Notes: a model not told the origin generated them from the letters alone. 64,000 nucleotides of DNA from AV69 sp963742315 (GCA_963742315.1 CAVULE010000006.1:1-64000), one strand, 5' to 3'; shown: positions 1-8,424, numbered from the stretch's first letter. Translations and numbers: made by a program.

Positions 1-252
1 AGCGGCGACTATCTCACGCAACGCCACCGCCGCGAGCGTGGCGAGGAAGGCGACGTCGATCACGGCGGCGAGCCCAGCGCCCCAGATCGCAGAACCAGCG
101 ACCGCTACGCGGCCCGCCAGCCAAAGCACGCCGAGGCCGGCCAACGGATAATCGTTGACCGGCAGTCGTACGGTCCAATTCGGAATTGCGGTCAGCCGGA
201 AGCCGGTGGCGATCGCCGCCACGTATCCGAAGAGCATCTCATGGTGACAATA
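1..252 (-). pseudogene. NnrS-family membrane protein, internal fragment (open at left edge)
   Basis: An uninterrupted minus-strand frame runs off the left edge of the window. It reads HHEMLFGYVAAIATGF followed by LTAIPNW and LAGRVAV, which I recognise as the middle of an NnrS-family haem-copper membrane protein (nitric oxide response; several hydrophobic helices). No start precedes it on this strand. The matching N-terminal piece of the family (RPFFLAGALWAALGALLWL) instead lies on the plus strand at about 392-490, so the gene is split and partly inverted. NnrS is typical of denitrifying Proteobacteria, unlike the genes right of 5.3 kb. The family call rests on motif recall, not on a search. 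Confidence 0.6.
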
Positions 253-391
253 TACCGCCGTTTCTTATCTGATAATTGTAAAAGCAACGGCCGGCTCAGC
301 CGGTATATTTATCCAAAATGACTGAGTGTACGACCAGCATGCCCGCCGCGCTGCGGCGGCCGCCGCGAATACGCGGGACCAATCCTGTTCT

Positions 392-490
392 CCTTCGGAA
401 CCCCGCCCATTCTTCCTCGCCGGTGCGTTGTGGGCTGCGCTCGGGGCCCTGCTATGGCTGCCGCAATATTTCGTTATCCACTTAGCAGCC
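392..490 (+). pseudogene. NnrS N-terminal fragment, opposite orientation to the preceding piece
   Basis: The plus-strand frame here reads PRPFFLAGALWAALGALLWL, the usual first transmembrane segment of NnrS, but the similarity stops near position 490. The next part of the protein (HHEMLFGY onward) is on the minus strand at 1-252. The two pieces therefore face away from each other across about 140 bases. This points to an inversion, or to an inverted chimera made during amplification or assembly, rather than to a working gene. Confidence 0.5.
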
Positions 491-579
491 TGGTCATCCC
501 GCCGGGGCCACTTTGGTGCGTCGACAATCGATTAACTTCGGAATCGGTGGATGCCATGCGCGCCGGGCGGAGTTCGGGC

Positions 580-838
580 GCTATCATCGACCTCGGACGT
601 TGGCTGCGGAGCCTTTTCCTCGAACAGTATTGAGGCGGAATTCCGCGACAACGCGATCGACGAGAAGGTTCTGCCGCGCTTGACGGCGGAGGATTTGAAG
701 GATTTGGGTGTCGGCATTGTCGGGCATCGCCGTACGCTGCTCGATGCCATCGCCGTCCTGCGCGCTGACGCCAACGCGAAAGCACGAGCAGCCCGACGCT
801 TCCGACAATCGACAAATCCCTTCAGGACGCCGCCGAGC
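580..838 (+). pseudogene. SAM-domain adenylate/guanylate cyclase, N-terminal fragment with frameshift
   Basis: The translated pieces LGRWLRSLFLEQY (ending about 632) and EAEFRDNAIDEKVL then LKDLGVGIVGHRRTLLDAI (after about 633) together form a sterile-alpha-motif domain of the kind found in front of class III cyclases in rhizobia. Removing one t near 632-633 rejoins the two frames (QYEAEF). The usual lead into the cyclase domain (DKSLQDAAERR) is present at about 808-838, but the catalytic domain is absent because the sequence changes there to a patatin-like protein. It is a broken fragment and not expected to be functional. Confidence 0.6.
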
Positions 839-1544
839 GTCGTGCCTTCGAAGGCGTGCTGGATCGGCGCGCGCTGGGCTAGAGCCGCGCGCGCTTGGTG
901 ATCCCGGCGTGGCATCCCGTGCTCGAACGGGTCTACATCTACAAGACCGCGCATCATCCGCGCCTGGATCCGACTACAGGTAGCCGGCCATCGATACAGC
1001 GATGGCGACCGCCGCCGCGCCGACGTTCCTCAAGCCTCAAATGACCGAGTCTGGCCGTCGAGCTCGTCGACGGAGGCGTGTGGGCGAATAATCCGATTGG
1101 CGTCGCCGCCATCGAGGCAATCGGCGTGCTCGGGTGGCCGGGGGACCGGCTGAAGATGCTCTCCGTCGGGACGATCAACGAACCCGGCAAGCTGCCGCGG
1201 TTGCGCGGCAAGCTTCCGTATAGCCGCATGGGTACCAGACCCTTCATGGTCGGCTAGGCGCACAGCGCGATCGGCGCTGCGAAGATCGTCACGGGTGATG
1301 TTCATAACCGTAAGGCGATCTGGCGCATCGACCAGACCGCGCCGAAGGGCGGTACACGTTGGACAACGCGCGCCGTATTTTCGAATTGCGCGATCGCGCA
1401 TTCGCCGAGGCCCGCGAGCAGCTGCCGGAGCTTAGGTTCCGTTTCTTTGGCGCCCCAGTGGTTGAATTTGCGCCGTTTCACAAAACGCTGATCTGTGCGC
1501 GCGACGCAAACCAGCGAAGCCGCTTTCGCTTGTCAGAGTATTAG
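839..1544 (+). pseudogene. Patatin-like phospholipase, C-terminal two-thirds, multiply frameshifted
   Basis: Reading across frames gives LVIPAWHPVLERVYIYKTAHH (about 899-958), AIDTAMATAAAPTFLKPQ (about 990-1043), LVDGGVWANNPIGVAAIEAI (about 1060-1120) and a tail containing LDNARRIFELRDRAF (from about 1360). These are the second half of a patatin-like phospholipase, including the catalytic Asp in DGGVWANNP. The GxSxG nucleophile region is missing. A stop follows FMVG near 1256, and at least two frameshifts are needed. The layout resembles CapV-type phospholipase effectors of CBASS defence systems, but without the N-terminus or a cyclase partner that remains a guess. Confidence 0.6.
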
Positions 1545-2054
1545 TTTCTGATTTTTCTGCAGCATTGGTCGGGTGGGGACGTGTCCGGCCTGTTGATGCG
1601 GCCGGTGTGGTCGACACATGCATTCAAAGATGCGATGACACAAGCGGGCATGTCAAGCCTGTTTTTGTTGGATCAGATATACGGGTTTGTGGCGGAGCGG
1701 CGGCTCCGCACTGCCGGGGGGCCGTTACAGGGTTCCTAAACCCGGCCGGGGGGGTGCAGCAACAGCCGTGACGTAAGATCGCGCAGCATGGTCATGCAAT
1801 CTGAGAAAATGAGGGGCAAGCGTGTTGTTTGAGCGATTGCTCGATAGAAGCACAGTCCCAATTCGTCTTTCCATTAGTTGCGTAGCCACTCGCATTTTTT
1901 TTGACGCCAAGATACGATCCTCACAACCGGACCGGACGCCTCCTTACCTGACCAGCGCTTCCGTGACGACGATGACGAGTACGCGGTCCGAAGCTCCGGA
2001 TGTTGGATTGCGCAAGCTTTAACGTAAGGATTTTATCGCGATGATCCAGGCCTT
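1545..2054. other. Intergenic stretch of the foreign island without recognisable genes
   Basis: I see no supported gene here on either strand. Short open frames exist, but none has recognisable family motifs or a convincing ribosome-binding site. The stretch lies between the patatin fragment and the small gene at 2055-2297. Confidence 0.4.
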
Positions 2055-2297
2055 CTACGCTGCCGGATCGCCCGGCCATTGACGAAACCTGGGTTTGCGC
2101 CGCTGCTGTGGCCGCCACCAACTGCGCGCTTTGGCAATCGAAACCACGTTGGCCCCCGCTGCCACCCGCTTGGCCAGCTCCGCGGCCACGGCGTCGCGGC
2201 CATAGTGCTCGATCAGCCTGGCCAAAGCCGGCTGATAGGCCATCGGCGGGTACTGGATTAGCCATGTGATCTCGAGTGGTAATTCACGAGGCCGCAT
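2055..2297 (-). CDS. Hypothetical 80-aa protein of a phage/plasmid replication module
   Basis: Eighty codons starting ATG at 2297, with a purine-rich stretch (agagagg) about 7 bases upstream on the minus strand. The protein is compact, with an N-terminal LPLEITWLIQYPPMAY followed by an Ala/Arg-rich helical part. I do not recognise the family. It sits downstream of the broken primase-helicase in the same orientation, as small accessory genes often do in P4-type elements. Unlike its neighbours it is an uninterrupted frame, so it may be intact; any function is unknown. Confidence 0.45.
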   Translation of the reverse strand: MRPRELPLEITWLIQYPPMAYQPALARLIEHYGRDAVAAELAKRVAAGANVVSIAKARSWWRPQQRRKPRFRQWPGDPAA

Positions 2298-2314
2298 TGC
2301 ACTGCCTCTCTAAC

Positions 2315-2422
2315 TGTGACGCGTGTGACGTACTGTGACAAAGGCCCTGTTTACCCGCGCTACGTGCGCGCGGGAGGGAAAGTAATATGGGCCGACGTCA
2401 CCATGCGTCATGCGTCACATCC
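2315..2422. repeat. Iteron-like TGTGACG repeats in two facing clusters
   Basis: At 2315-2342 the motif TGTGAC occurs three times in direct order (ctgtgacgcg, tgtgacgtac, tgtgacaaag). At about 2394-2422 the reverse complement appears three times (gacgtcacc, atgcgtcat, gcgtcacatc). About 50 bases containing a GC-rich palindrome (ctacgtgcgcgcggg) separate the clusters. It lies between the primase-helicase remnant and the 80-aa gene. Such clusters are typical of replication origins or initiator-binding sites in P4-like elements; that role is inferred. Confidence 0.4.
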
Positions 2423-2464
2423 TCATCCTTCAGCTCCCGAAGCCATCGCGTTCTTCTGATAGTT

Positions 2465-3826
2465 TCAAGCGGACGCCATGCCAGGCGCGGGTGCGGCTCC
2501 CCCATGCCGGTACGGCTGAAACCCGTGGCGCTCCAGCACGCGGGCAAATGACTTTCGGGTCCCGGGCAGGTCACCAGCGGCCTTGGCGTATTCTGACCAC
2601 AACTCGAACAGCGCCGCCGAAGTGGCAGTCTTGAATTCGTTGCCCGGCTCCACGTCGCATTTCTCCTCGAGCCATTGTGAGAACAGATCCTGGTTGTCGA
2701 AATAGCTGGCGGTCGCAGCGCGAACCAAATCTGGCGGCTCCAGCCCCACGGCCTGCCAGTCGCGGCACCCTTAAATCATCCAGCGTAGGATACCGGGCCA
2801 TTCTGCCTCGAGTTTCTTTTGCAGCTCCTTGTCGACCACCACCAGCTCCACGTGAACGGCACGACGTTGAAGCGGCGGCGGGCGGCATCGTCGACATTGC
2901 GCAGCGCCGGCTCATGGTTACCGATGACCATGAGTTTGAAGGTCGGCTTGAAGGTGAAGAAATCCTGCCGCATGAAGCGCGCTGAGATCGGGTCACCGCC
3001 GGTCAGTTGCTTGATACGGGTCTCGGCCCACGCTCGCCCTTCTTCGGTCTCGGCCGCGGTCACCAGGCGCGCGCCGCAGAGCATCGCGAGATCGGTGGGA
3101 TGGCTGGCATATTGCGATGCGGTGAATGTCTCCATGGCGGCGGTCTGCGCATAGTCGCCGAGAATGGCGGTTTCGGTGTTGAGGAGGACGGTCTTGCCGT
3201 TGCCGCCCGGGCCCCAGCAGAAGACTAGGGCGTGTTCGCGAATATCGCCGGTGAGGCAGTAGCCGCACCAGCGCTGCGGAGATCGAATCGGCTCGGTATC
3301 GCCGCCGGTAGCCTCGTGGAGAAACGAAAGCCAGCGGGGGCAGTCGATTTTTTCCGACGGGCTTGTCCCCGCGATCTTGTTGATACGGTCAAGCGGATCG
3401 GCGACCCGCAGTCTGCCGGTGCGCAAGTCGACGGTCCCGGCCGGCGTGGCTACCCGGAGAAAAGGGTCACTGTTCCAGTCAGCCGAAGTTATTGCGAAGC
3501 GGCGGTCGGCTTGCGCAAATTTTTCCACGCCATTCGTGAAACTGGTTTTGCGTCCGATTGCCTTCACCCGGATGGCTTCGTTCTCGGTTAGATGTGCAAA
3601 TCAATTCGCGTGCCCAATCGAAGGCCAGCCGCGTCCGTTCCTGCCGCCAGTGATTGCCTGTCCAGCGAAACCAAGCCCCGCCGTCGTGATCGAACAACAG
3701 CTGGCCCCGGTACTGCTCGGCGAAGGCGAGCGCCGCCGAATCCTCGGTCACCAGCGTCCTCTGCTTGCCGGCGAGTTCGGCAAGCCGGATTTTGTCCACC
3801 GTGCCATCGTCACCGGCGTTGCTCAT
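2465..3826 (-). pseudogene. Phage/plasmid primase, P4 family (D5-like SF3 helicase), frameshifted
   Basis: The minus strand carries all parts of a D5/P4-type primase-helicase in broken frames. The N-terminal D5-like part (from MSNAGDDGTVDKIRL, about 3826, to about 3575) continues in another frame with an SF3 helicase: Walker A GPGGNGKTVLLNT (about 3210), motif C FKLMVIGNHEP (about 2930) and an arginine-finger region DDAARRRFNVVPF (about 2890). A third frame holds VVVDKELQKKLEAEWPGI and then, after an in-frame taa at about 2773, the C-terminal domain down to 2465. Two frameshifts and one stop make a product unlikely unless these are sequence errors. Normal role: unwinding and priming of element DNA. 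Confidence 0.75.
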
Positions 3827-3829
3827 GGT

Positions 3830-4707
3830 TGTGACCTTCTTTGATTTCTCTGCCGGCAATCGAATTCACCACGCGGGTAACCTCGTCGCTTCCCCAATGG
3901 TGGGCGACAGCGGGTGGCGTTCCATGCCAGCAGTAGCTCGAGTGCGATGCGGGGATCGACGTAGTGACGCAGGAGATGGCCGGCGAGCCGTGCGATGGTC
4001 TGGTTGCGCGCGCCTTCGCTCACGTCGGCGGCAACGAGTTCATGCCAGGCGGTCGCGGCTTGCCCATTGCCCTTGCTGTCGCTGAGCACCATCAAGATCC
4101 ATGATGGCAACATTGCCAGCGGCTCGTGGCCCACTCTGCCACGTGTAGCGTTGCCCGCTGCTATGTCGGACTGGGCGGCAGGATCACGTAACCGCCATAG
4201 CCGCGCACATCGATCCCGGGCCCGAGCGCGCCGGCGCTATTGTGGGGATAGCGGCCGCCGGAGGTGCACGGAAATAAAGATGAGCGCCGCCGCCGCCGGT
4301 GGCGACATGCCAGGTCGGAGGCAGCGGGCCAACCTCGCTCTCGCCGCGGGCGCTCGCGCAGGTACTACGCGCGAGCGCCGGCAGCGTGCCGCCGTGGCAA
4401 GATCCAGATCGACTACCACAATGGATCCGGTGGCGAAGCCGATGTTGGCGTCTGGCCTGCAGGCCCACATATGCCGGACCTGGTCCTCGTCCGCGGTGGC
4501 ATCGTTGACGCCGCGCGGGGCGAGCCGGCCGATGGGATGTTTGGCCGGATTGGCGCATGAGACCCGGCCACACCCGCAAATGAAGCCGCCGAGCGAAAAC
4601 GGCAGCGCCGGCCAAACGGGGAAGATTGCCAGCCGGCGTCGGGCATAGGCGAGCGCCGCGGCGGCCATGTCCGGTGCCTGTTCTGTGATTGTCGGCGTCG
4701 CGGTCAT
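3830..4707 (-). pseudogene. Bifunctional DNA primase/polymerase (Prim-Pol) with PriCT tail, frameshifted
   Basis: Starting at ATG 4707 the frame reads AYARRRLAIFPVWP, then a zinc-like CGCGRVSCANPAKHP segment and GFATGSIVVVDLDL. These are the fold and the DxD catalytic motif of the archaeo-eukaryotic primase Prim-Pol family. The middle (GPLPPTWHVATGGGGAHLYF) is in a second frame and the PriCT-1-like tail (RNQTIARLAGHLLRHYVDP) in a third, ending near 3830 just before the SF3 helicase. Prim-Pol followed by a D5 helicase is a standard replication pair of integrative elements. The gene is broken at least twice. Confidence 0.7.
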
Positions 4708-4718
4708 GGCGACACCAA

Positions 4719-4958
4719 CTACAGGCGGGTCTGCAACATGACGTCGACGACCCGCCAATATTCGCCGTCCCGCTGCACCGAGATCGCGGCGACGGACTTA
4801 ATCTCGTCCTGACCGGCAGACGCCGGCCATTTTTTCCGCCGCATACCAGCGGGCGCCGTCGTCGTGCTCGAAGGGGAGCCACTCCGAGAGTTCGCCGGTG
4901 TAGAAATCGACGCGCAGAGATGGCGGCCTATCCGGCTTGTACGGCTTGTGCACGCTGC
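4719..4958 (-). pseudogene. C-terminal piece of a phage-type DEAD/SNF2 helicase
   Basis: The segment reads LRVDFYTGELSEWLPFEHD then GARWYAAEKM, and after a frameshift near 4805 ends DEIKSVAAISVQRDGEYW and LQTRL. The pattern of a beta-strand region, then SEWxxFEH, then an Arg/Ala-rich helix is what I recall from the C-terminal extension of phage DEAD/DEAH-box helicases. The helicase core is absent, because the sequence upstream belongs to a different protein. The call is from memory of the family and is tentative. Confidence 0.4.
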
Positions 4959-4959
4959 T

Positions 4960-5290
4960 GCCCACATAGTCGATCCAGCCCGGGGCGAACTCTTGCGGCG
5001 TCTCGTTGTCAATCTGTTCGAGATGTTCCGCCTGTCGCCCATCGTCCTCGCAGCAGGTATCGACAGGGAGCCGGCCGTCCATACGGCAGTCATTAATCAG
5101 TCGCTGAGCTACGTCGAAGTCGCCCTTCGGCAAGCCGTGGTGCTGTTCCGAATACTATGCCCAGCCGCGCGAGCTGACTTTAAAATCGAGTGTCGAGTTA
5201 ATTTCCAGGATCTCGTCGCAGAACCGCCTCAAGGCTATCTGATATTGCGCGCGAGCCGCCGCGCCGACAGCGTAACTTGCCAAAATGCAT
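4960..5290 (-). pseudogene. N-terminal fragment of a conserved hypothetical protein with amber stop
   Basis: The minus-strand frame from about 5290 reads AAARAQYQIALRRFCDEILE and FKVSSRGW, has an in-frame tag at about 5144, then continues GDFDVAQRLINDCRMDGRLP and ETPQEFAPGWIDYV. I recall a similar N-terminus in a conserved hypothetical protein of rhizobial prophages. After WIDYV the sequence switches to the helicase tail. No promoter or complete start is visible. This is the last recognisable piece of the foreign patchwork before the verrucomicrobial-type genes begin. Confidence 0.35.
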
Positions 5291-5329
5291 TGCAAAAAGC
5301 ACGTGCTCGTTTTCGTTTAAAGTTGGTCT

Positions 5330-7702
5330 ATGGCTGAACTAACCAGGGAAGAGAAACTGCGGCTTTTAACCATTCTGCTCGAGAGCAGGCATGGTGATCG
5401 GCGCGAGCAAAATCTGAATCGCCAGGGCAAGGGCCACTTTCACGTTTCGGGCATGGGGCACGAAGCGCTCGCCGCCATTTCCATTCAAATGCAAGAGGAT
5501 GATTACATTGTCCCCTTCTATCGCGATCGCGCGCTGGTGCTCGGTCGTGGAGTCAGCTCGCGGCAGCTGGCCATCGATTATTTTGCGAAGGCTAAGGGCG
5601 AAAGTCACGGGCGACAGATGCCGTCGCATTACAGTTGCGCTGAAAAACACATCTGGAGCGTGCCCACTCCGACTGGTTCACAACTTCTGCCGGCGTGCGG
5701 GATAGCGTGGGGAATCAAGCTGGATGCAAAAAAAGCTGTTGTGGTCGCGACGGTTGGCGATGCCGCCACCCGGCAAGGCGATTTTTACGAAGCCATTTGT
5801 TTCGCGAAGGAAAAGAAATTACCGATCTTGTTTGTCGTCGAGGACAACGGTTACGGCATCAGTAGTCCCACCCGCAAAATCAATCCCCGCGCCCTCGATG
5901 TGGTTCAGCCGAATGATTGGCAGGAACTCGACGGCTCCAACGTTGGCGAAATGTATGGGCAGGCCGCGAAAGCATTCGTTCACATACGTGCCGGAAAAGG
6001 ACCGGTTTTTTTCTGGGTGATGATGGAACGACTATCCAGTCACACCAGCTCCGACGATCAAAAACTTTATCGCAGCGCGGAAGAACTGAAAAGATGTGCG
6101 GAGTGCGACCCGCTAAAGAAATGGAAAGAACAGTTGATCGCGGAAGGAGTGATCAGCGAATCCGACTACGCAAATCTGGAAAACGAAATCAAAGAGCGGA
6201 TTCGCCGCGAATTTGCCGACGCGGAAAAAGAAGAGGACCCGTCAGCCGATGAGCTCTTCCTCGAGGTCACAGGAAAATTTCCGCCATTGAACGACGAAGT
6301 TTTGCCGCCGGGAAAATATCGGATTGGCGATACCGTTAACAAAACGCTGCGGCTCGGGCTCGAGCGCGACAAAGGACGCATTATCTTCGGCGAAGACATT
6401 GAGGATCCGAAAGGAGGCGTCTTTCGGCTGACCCAAAAACTTTCCACTGAATTCCCGAATCAGGTTTTCAATTCGCCGCTGGCGGAATCAACCATTCTTG
6501 GTGTCGCCTGCGGCCTTGGTTCTTACGGCAAGCGTCCGGTTTTCGAATTGCAGTTCATCGACTTCATCGGGCCCGGTTGGAACCAGCTGGTGACCAACAT
6601 CTGCTGTCTGCGCTGGCGTTCGTTCGGCCAATGGAAATGTCCGATGGTAATTTATGCGCCTTATGGTGCGTATCTGCCGGGCGGAAGCTTGTGGCACAGC
6701 CAGGCGAACGAAGCAGCGCTGGCGCATTACCCGGGGCTTTCGGTGGTCATTCCCTCAACGCCGGAAGATGCCGCGGGCCTGTTGTGGACCGCGATGCACT
6801 GTGAGGACCCGGTTCTTTTTTTAATTCCGAAACACATGTTCTGGGCGGAACGCGAAAGCGCGGAGCCGATTCGGGCGATTCCGCTTGGGAAAGCACGCAA
6901 ACGCCAGGCTGGTTCGGACGTGACGCTAATTGCCTGGGGCAACACGGTGGAGAAAGCGCTCGAGGCGATTCAACAGATTGAAAACGAAGCGAGCATCGAG
7001 CTGATTGATCTGCGCTCGATTTCGCCATGGGACCACGACACGATTGAAGAATCGGTGCGAAAAACCGGACGAGTCGTCATCGTTCAGGAAGACACGGAGA
7101 ACTGTAGCGTCGGGCAGATGATCATCACGCATCTGACGTCCCAAGCCGATCTTTGGAACAGCATGGTTAGTCCACCAATTCTCGTTAGCAAAGGCAATGT
7201 CATGATTGGGTACAATCCGATTTACGAGTACGCCGCGTTGCCTGATGTTCAGCGAATTGTGGCCGCCATTCGAAAATCAATTTCGATGAAGCAGCAGCGT
7301 CCTGTAGCGGCAGCCGTGTCGGCTGCGGAAGCGGACGAGCGCGGGCGGCACGCCCGCCCCCACAGCGGCCAAGAGCCGCCGCCGCCGCCGGCGACCGCGG
7401 CTACAAATACACAGAACATTACGGTGCCGATCATGGGTGAGGGAATTCGCTCAGCCAAGGTTGTGGCCCTTCTGAAGAAACCAGGAGATCGTATTGAATT
7501 GGACGACGCGCTTTGCGAAGTCGAAACCGACAAAGCAGTTTATCCGATTGAATCGTCGTTCGCTGGAACAATGGGGCAATGGAAGGTCGAAGTCGGCGCC
7601 ACAGTGGAAATCGGTCAGGAACTCGGAACGATTTTAGTGGAAGGCGGCCGACAGCGAAGGGACTGCAGAGGCGAGCCGGGTCGCGGCTGCAGAATCAGTT
7701 GA
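5330..7702 (+). CDS. 2-oxoacid dehydrogenase E1 alpha-beta fusion carrying a C-terminal lipoyl domain
   Basis: A 790-residue protein combining three functions usually on separate chains. Residues about 1-320 are the thiamine-diphosphate E1 alpha domain, with the cofactor motif from GDA (143) to EDNGYGIS (171-178). Residues about 330-655 are E1 beta (GEDIEDPKGGVFRLT; PLAEST). After a low-complexity linker, residues about 697-775 form a lipoyl domain (ITVPIMGEGI; lipoyl-lysine K735 in VETDKAV). It should oxidatively decarboxylate a branched-chain 2-oxoacid and load the acyl group onto its own lipoyl arm. Leucine-degradation neighbours favour branched-chain over pyruvate dehydrogenase. The linker (about 658-692) is made of an inserted palindromic repeat. 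The stop overlaps the E2 core start (ttga). No strong Shine-Dalgarno; the foreign island ends only about 40 bases upstream. Confidence 0.88.
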   Translation: MAELTREEKLRLLTILLESRHGDRREQNLNRQGKGHFHVSGMGHEALAAISIQMQEDDYIVPFYRDRALVLGRGVSSRQLAIDYFAKAKGESHGRQMPSHYSCAEKHIWSVPTPTGSQLLPACGIAWGIKLDAKKAVVVATVGDAATRQGDFYEAICFAKEKKLPILFVVEDNGYGISSPTRKINPRALDVVQPNDWQELDGSNVGEMYGQAAKAFVHIRAGKGPVFFWVMMERLSSHTSSDDQKLYRSAEELKRCAECDPLKKWKEQLIAEGVISESDYANLENEIKERIRREFADAEKEEDPSADELFLEVTGKFPPLNDEVLPPGKYRIGDTVNKTLRLGLERDKGRIIFGEDIEDPKGGVFRLTQKLSTEFPNQVFNSPLAESTILGVACGLGSYGKRPVFELQFIDFIGPGWNQLVTNICCLRWRSFGQWKCPMVIYAPYGAYLPGGSLWHSQANEAALAHYPGLSVVIPSTPEDAAGLLWTAMHCEDPVLFLIPKHMFWAERESAEPIRAIPLGKARKRQAGSDVTLIAWGNTVEKALEAIQQIENEASIELIDLRSISPWDHDTIEESVRKTGRVVIVQEDTENCSVGQMIITHLTSQADLWNSMVSPPILVSKGNVMIGYNPIYEYAALPDVQRIVAAIRKSISMKQQRPVAAAVSAAEADERGRHARPHSGQEPPPPPATAATNTQNITVPIMGEGIRSAKVVALLKKPGDRIELDDALCEVETDKAVYPIESSFAGTMGQWKVEVGATVEIGQELGTILVEGGRQRRDCRGEPGRGCRIS
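7303..7405 (+). repeat. Palindromic element inside the E1/lipoyl gene (TGTAGC...GCTACA)
   Basis: The element begins tgtagcggcag and ends gcgaccgcggctaca, so its ends are inverted copies of each other. The interior has further short palindromes (gcgggcggcacgcccgc). It is read through as coding sequence and supplies the linker between the E1 beta and lipoyl domains. The same ends bound the element inside sua5 at 32569-32646, which makes it a family. Confidence 0.6.
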
Positions 7703-8400
7703 AAGCGGGCGACGACGCCCGCCGCTACAAGATCGAACCTGCGCTTTCCCCAACCATTACCCGTAAACTCAGCCGCGTCATTCCCGCCAACTTGCAGATC
7801 GACGCGCGCTGGGATGCGATTCGCAAAGCGCGTGAGGCGGCGAAAAAGAAAAACGGCCGGAACGCGCCATCGCCATCGGTCATGATCGCGTGGGCGGTGG
7901 TGCGTGCGATGGAAAAGCATGCGCCATTTCGTCGTTTGATTTTGGAGGATGAAACAATTGTCGAAAACGAAAATTTCGATCTCGGCATTGCGGTCGCGAT
8001 CGAGGGCGATCGCCTGGCCACCGCTGTCGTGACGGAGGCAAACCGAAAAAGCTGGAATGAATTCGCCGAGGTTTACCGCAAGACCGTTGATGAAACTCGC
8101 AGCGGTCGGGTTGACGCAATGAATGCGCCTGTTGTCATCAGCAGTCTCGGCGCCTTCGGCATACGAGCGGCAGCACCCATCGTCGTGCCACCTTCCGTCG
8201 GGACGCTCTTCATCGGCTCAGCGCATCGTGAAATGTTGCGCAACGGGAAGCAAAACGAAACGGCGGAAGTAATCACGCTTTCCCTCACCTTCGATCATCG
8301 GGTTGTGAATGGTGCCGGTGCTGCCAATTTCGCGCACGAAATCAAGGAGCAAATCGAGCAGTTCAGCTTAAAATCGTTAGCCGCGGCTTTAACCGTTTGA
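7699..8400 (+). CDS. 2-oxoacid dehydrogenase E2 acyltransferase core (no lipoyl or peripheral-binding domain of its own)
   Basis: The frame encodes an E2 catalytic domain of about 230 residues: EPALSPTITRKLSRVIPAN at the front, NFDLGIAVAIEGDRLA, then APVVISSLGAFGI and the active-site motif DHRVVNG, where the commoner form is DHRxxDG. The lipoyl domain lies at the end of the upstream gene, and I see no peripheral-subunit-binding domain. The proposed start is TTG 7699, overlapping the upstream stop as ttga, so translation would be coupled. An ATG at 7579 in the same frame lies inside the lipoyl-coding region and is less likely. A single missing base in the linker would instead make one E1-lipoyl-E2 polypeptide. 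A small palindrome (7705-7729) lies at the junction. Confidence 0.75.
   Translation: MKAGDDARRYKIEPALSPTITRKLSRVIPANLQIDARWDAIRKAREAAKKKNGRNAPSPSVMIAWAVVRAMEKHAPFRRLILEDETIVENENFDLGIAVAIEGDRLATAVVTEANRKSWNEFAEVYRKTVDETRSGRVDAMNAPVVISSLGAFGIRAAAPIVVPPSVGTLFIGSAHREMLRNGKQNETAEVITLSLTFDHRVVNGAGAANFAHEIKEQIEQFSLKSLAAALTV
7705..7729 (+). repeat. Short palindrome at the E1/E2 junction
   Basis: The hairpin gcgggcgacgacgcccgc followed by cgctaca resembles one end of the TGTAGC/GCTACA repeat family. It sits exactly where the reading frame changes between the lipoyl-bearing E1 gene and the E2 core, so a repeat insertion may have caused the split. Confidence 0.45.
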
Positions 8401-8424
8401 TCGATTCTCCTTCAGGCCAAACGT

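Noticed and set aside
1921..2265. Minus-strand open frame beside the 80-aa gene
   Set aside because: It overlaps the 80-aa gene in another frame, with arginine/glycine-rich random composition; the 80-aa frame has the better ribosome-binding site.
7579..7698. ATG 7579 as the E2 core start
   Set aside because: These codons lie within the lipoyl-coding region of the upstream frame and give an Arg/Ser-rich sequence unlike any E2 N-terminus.
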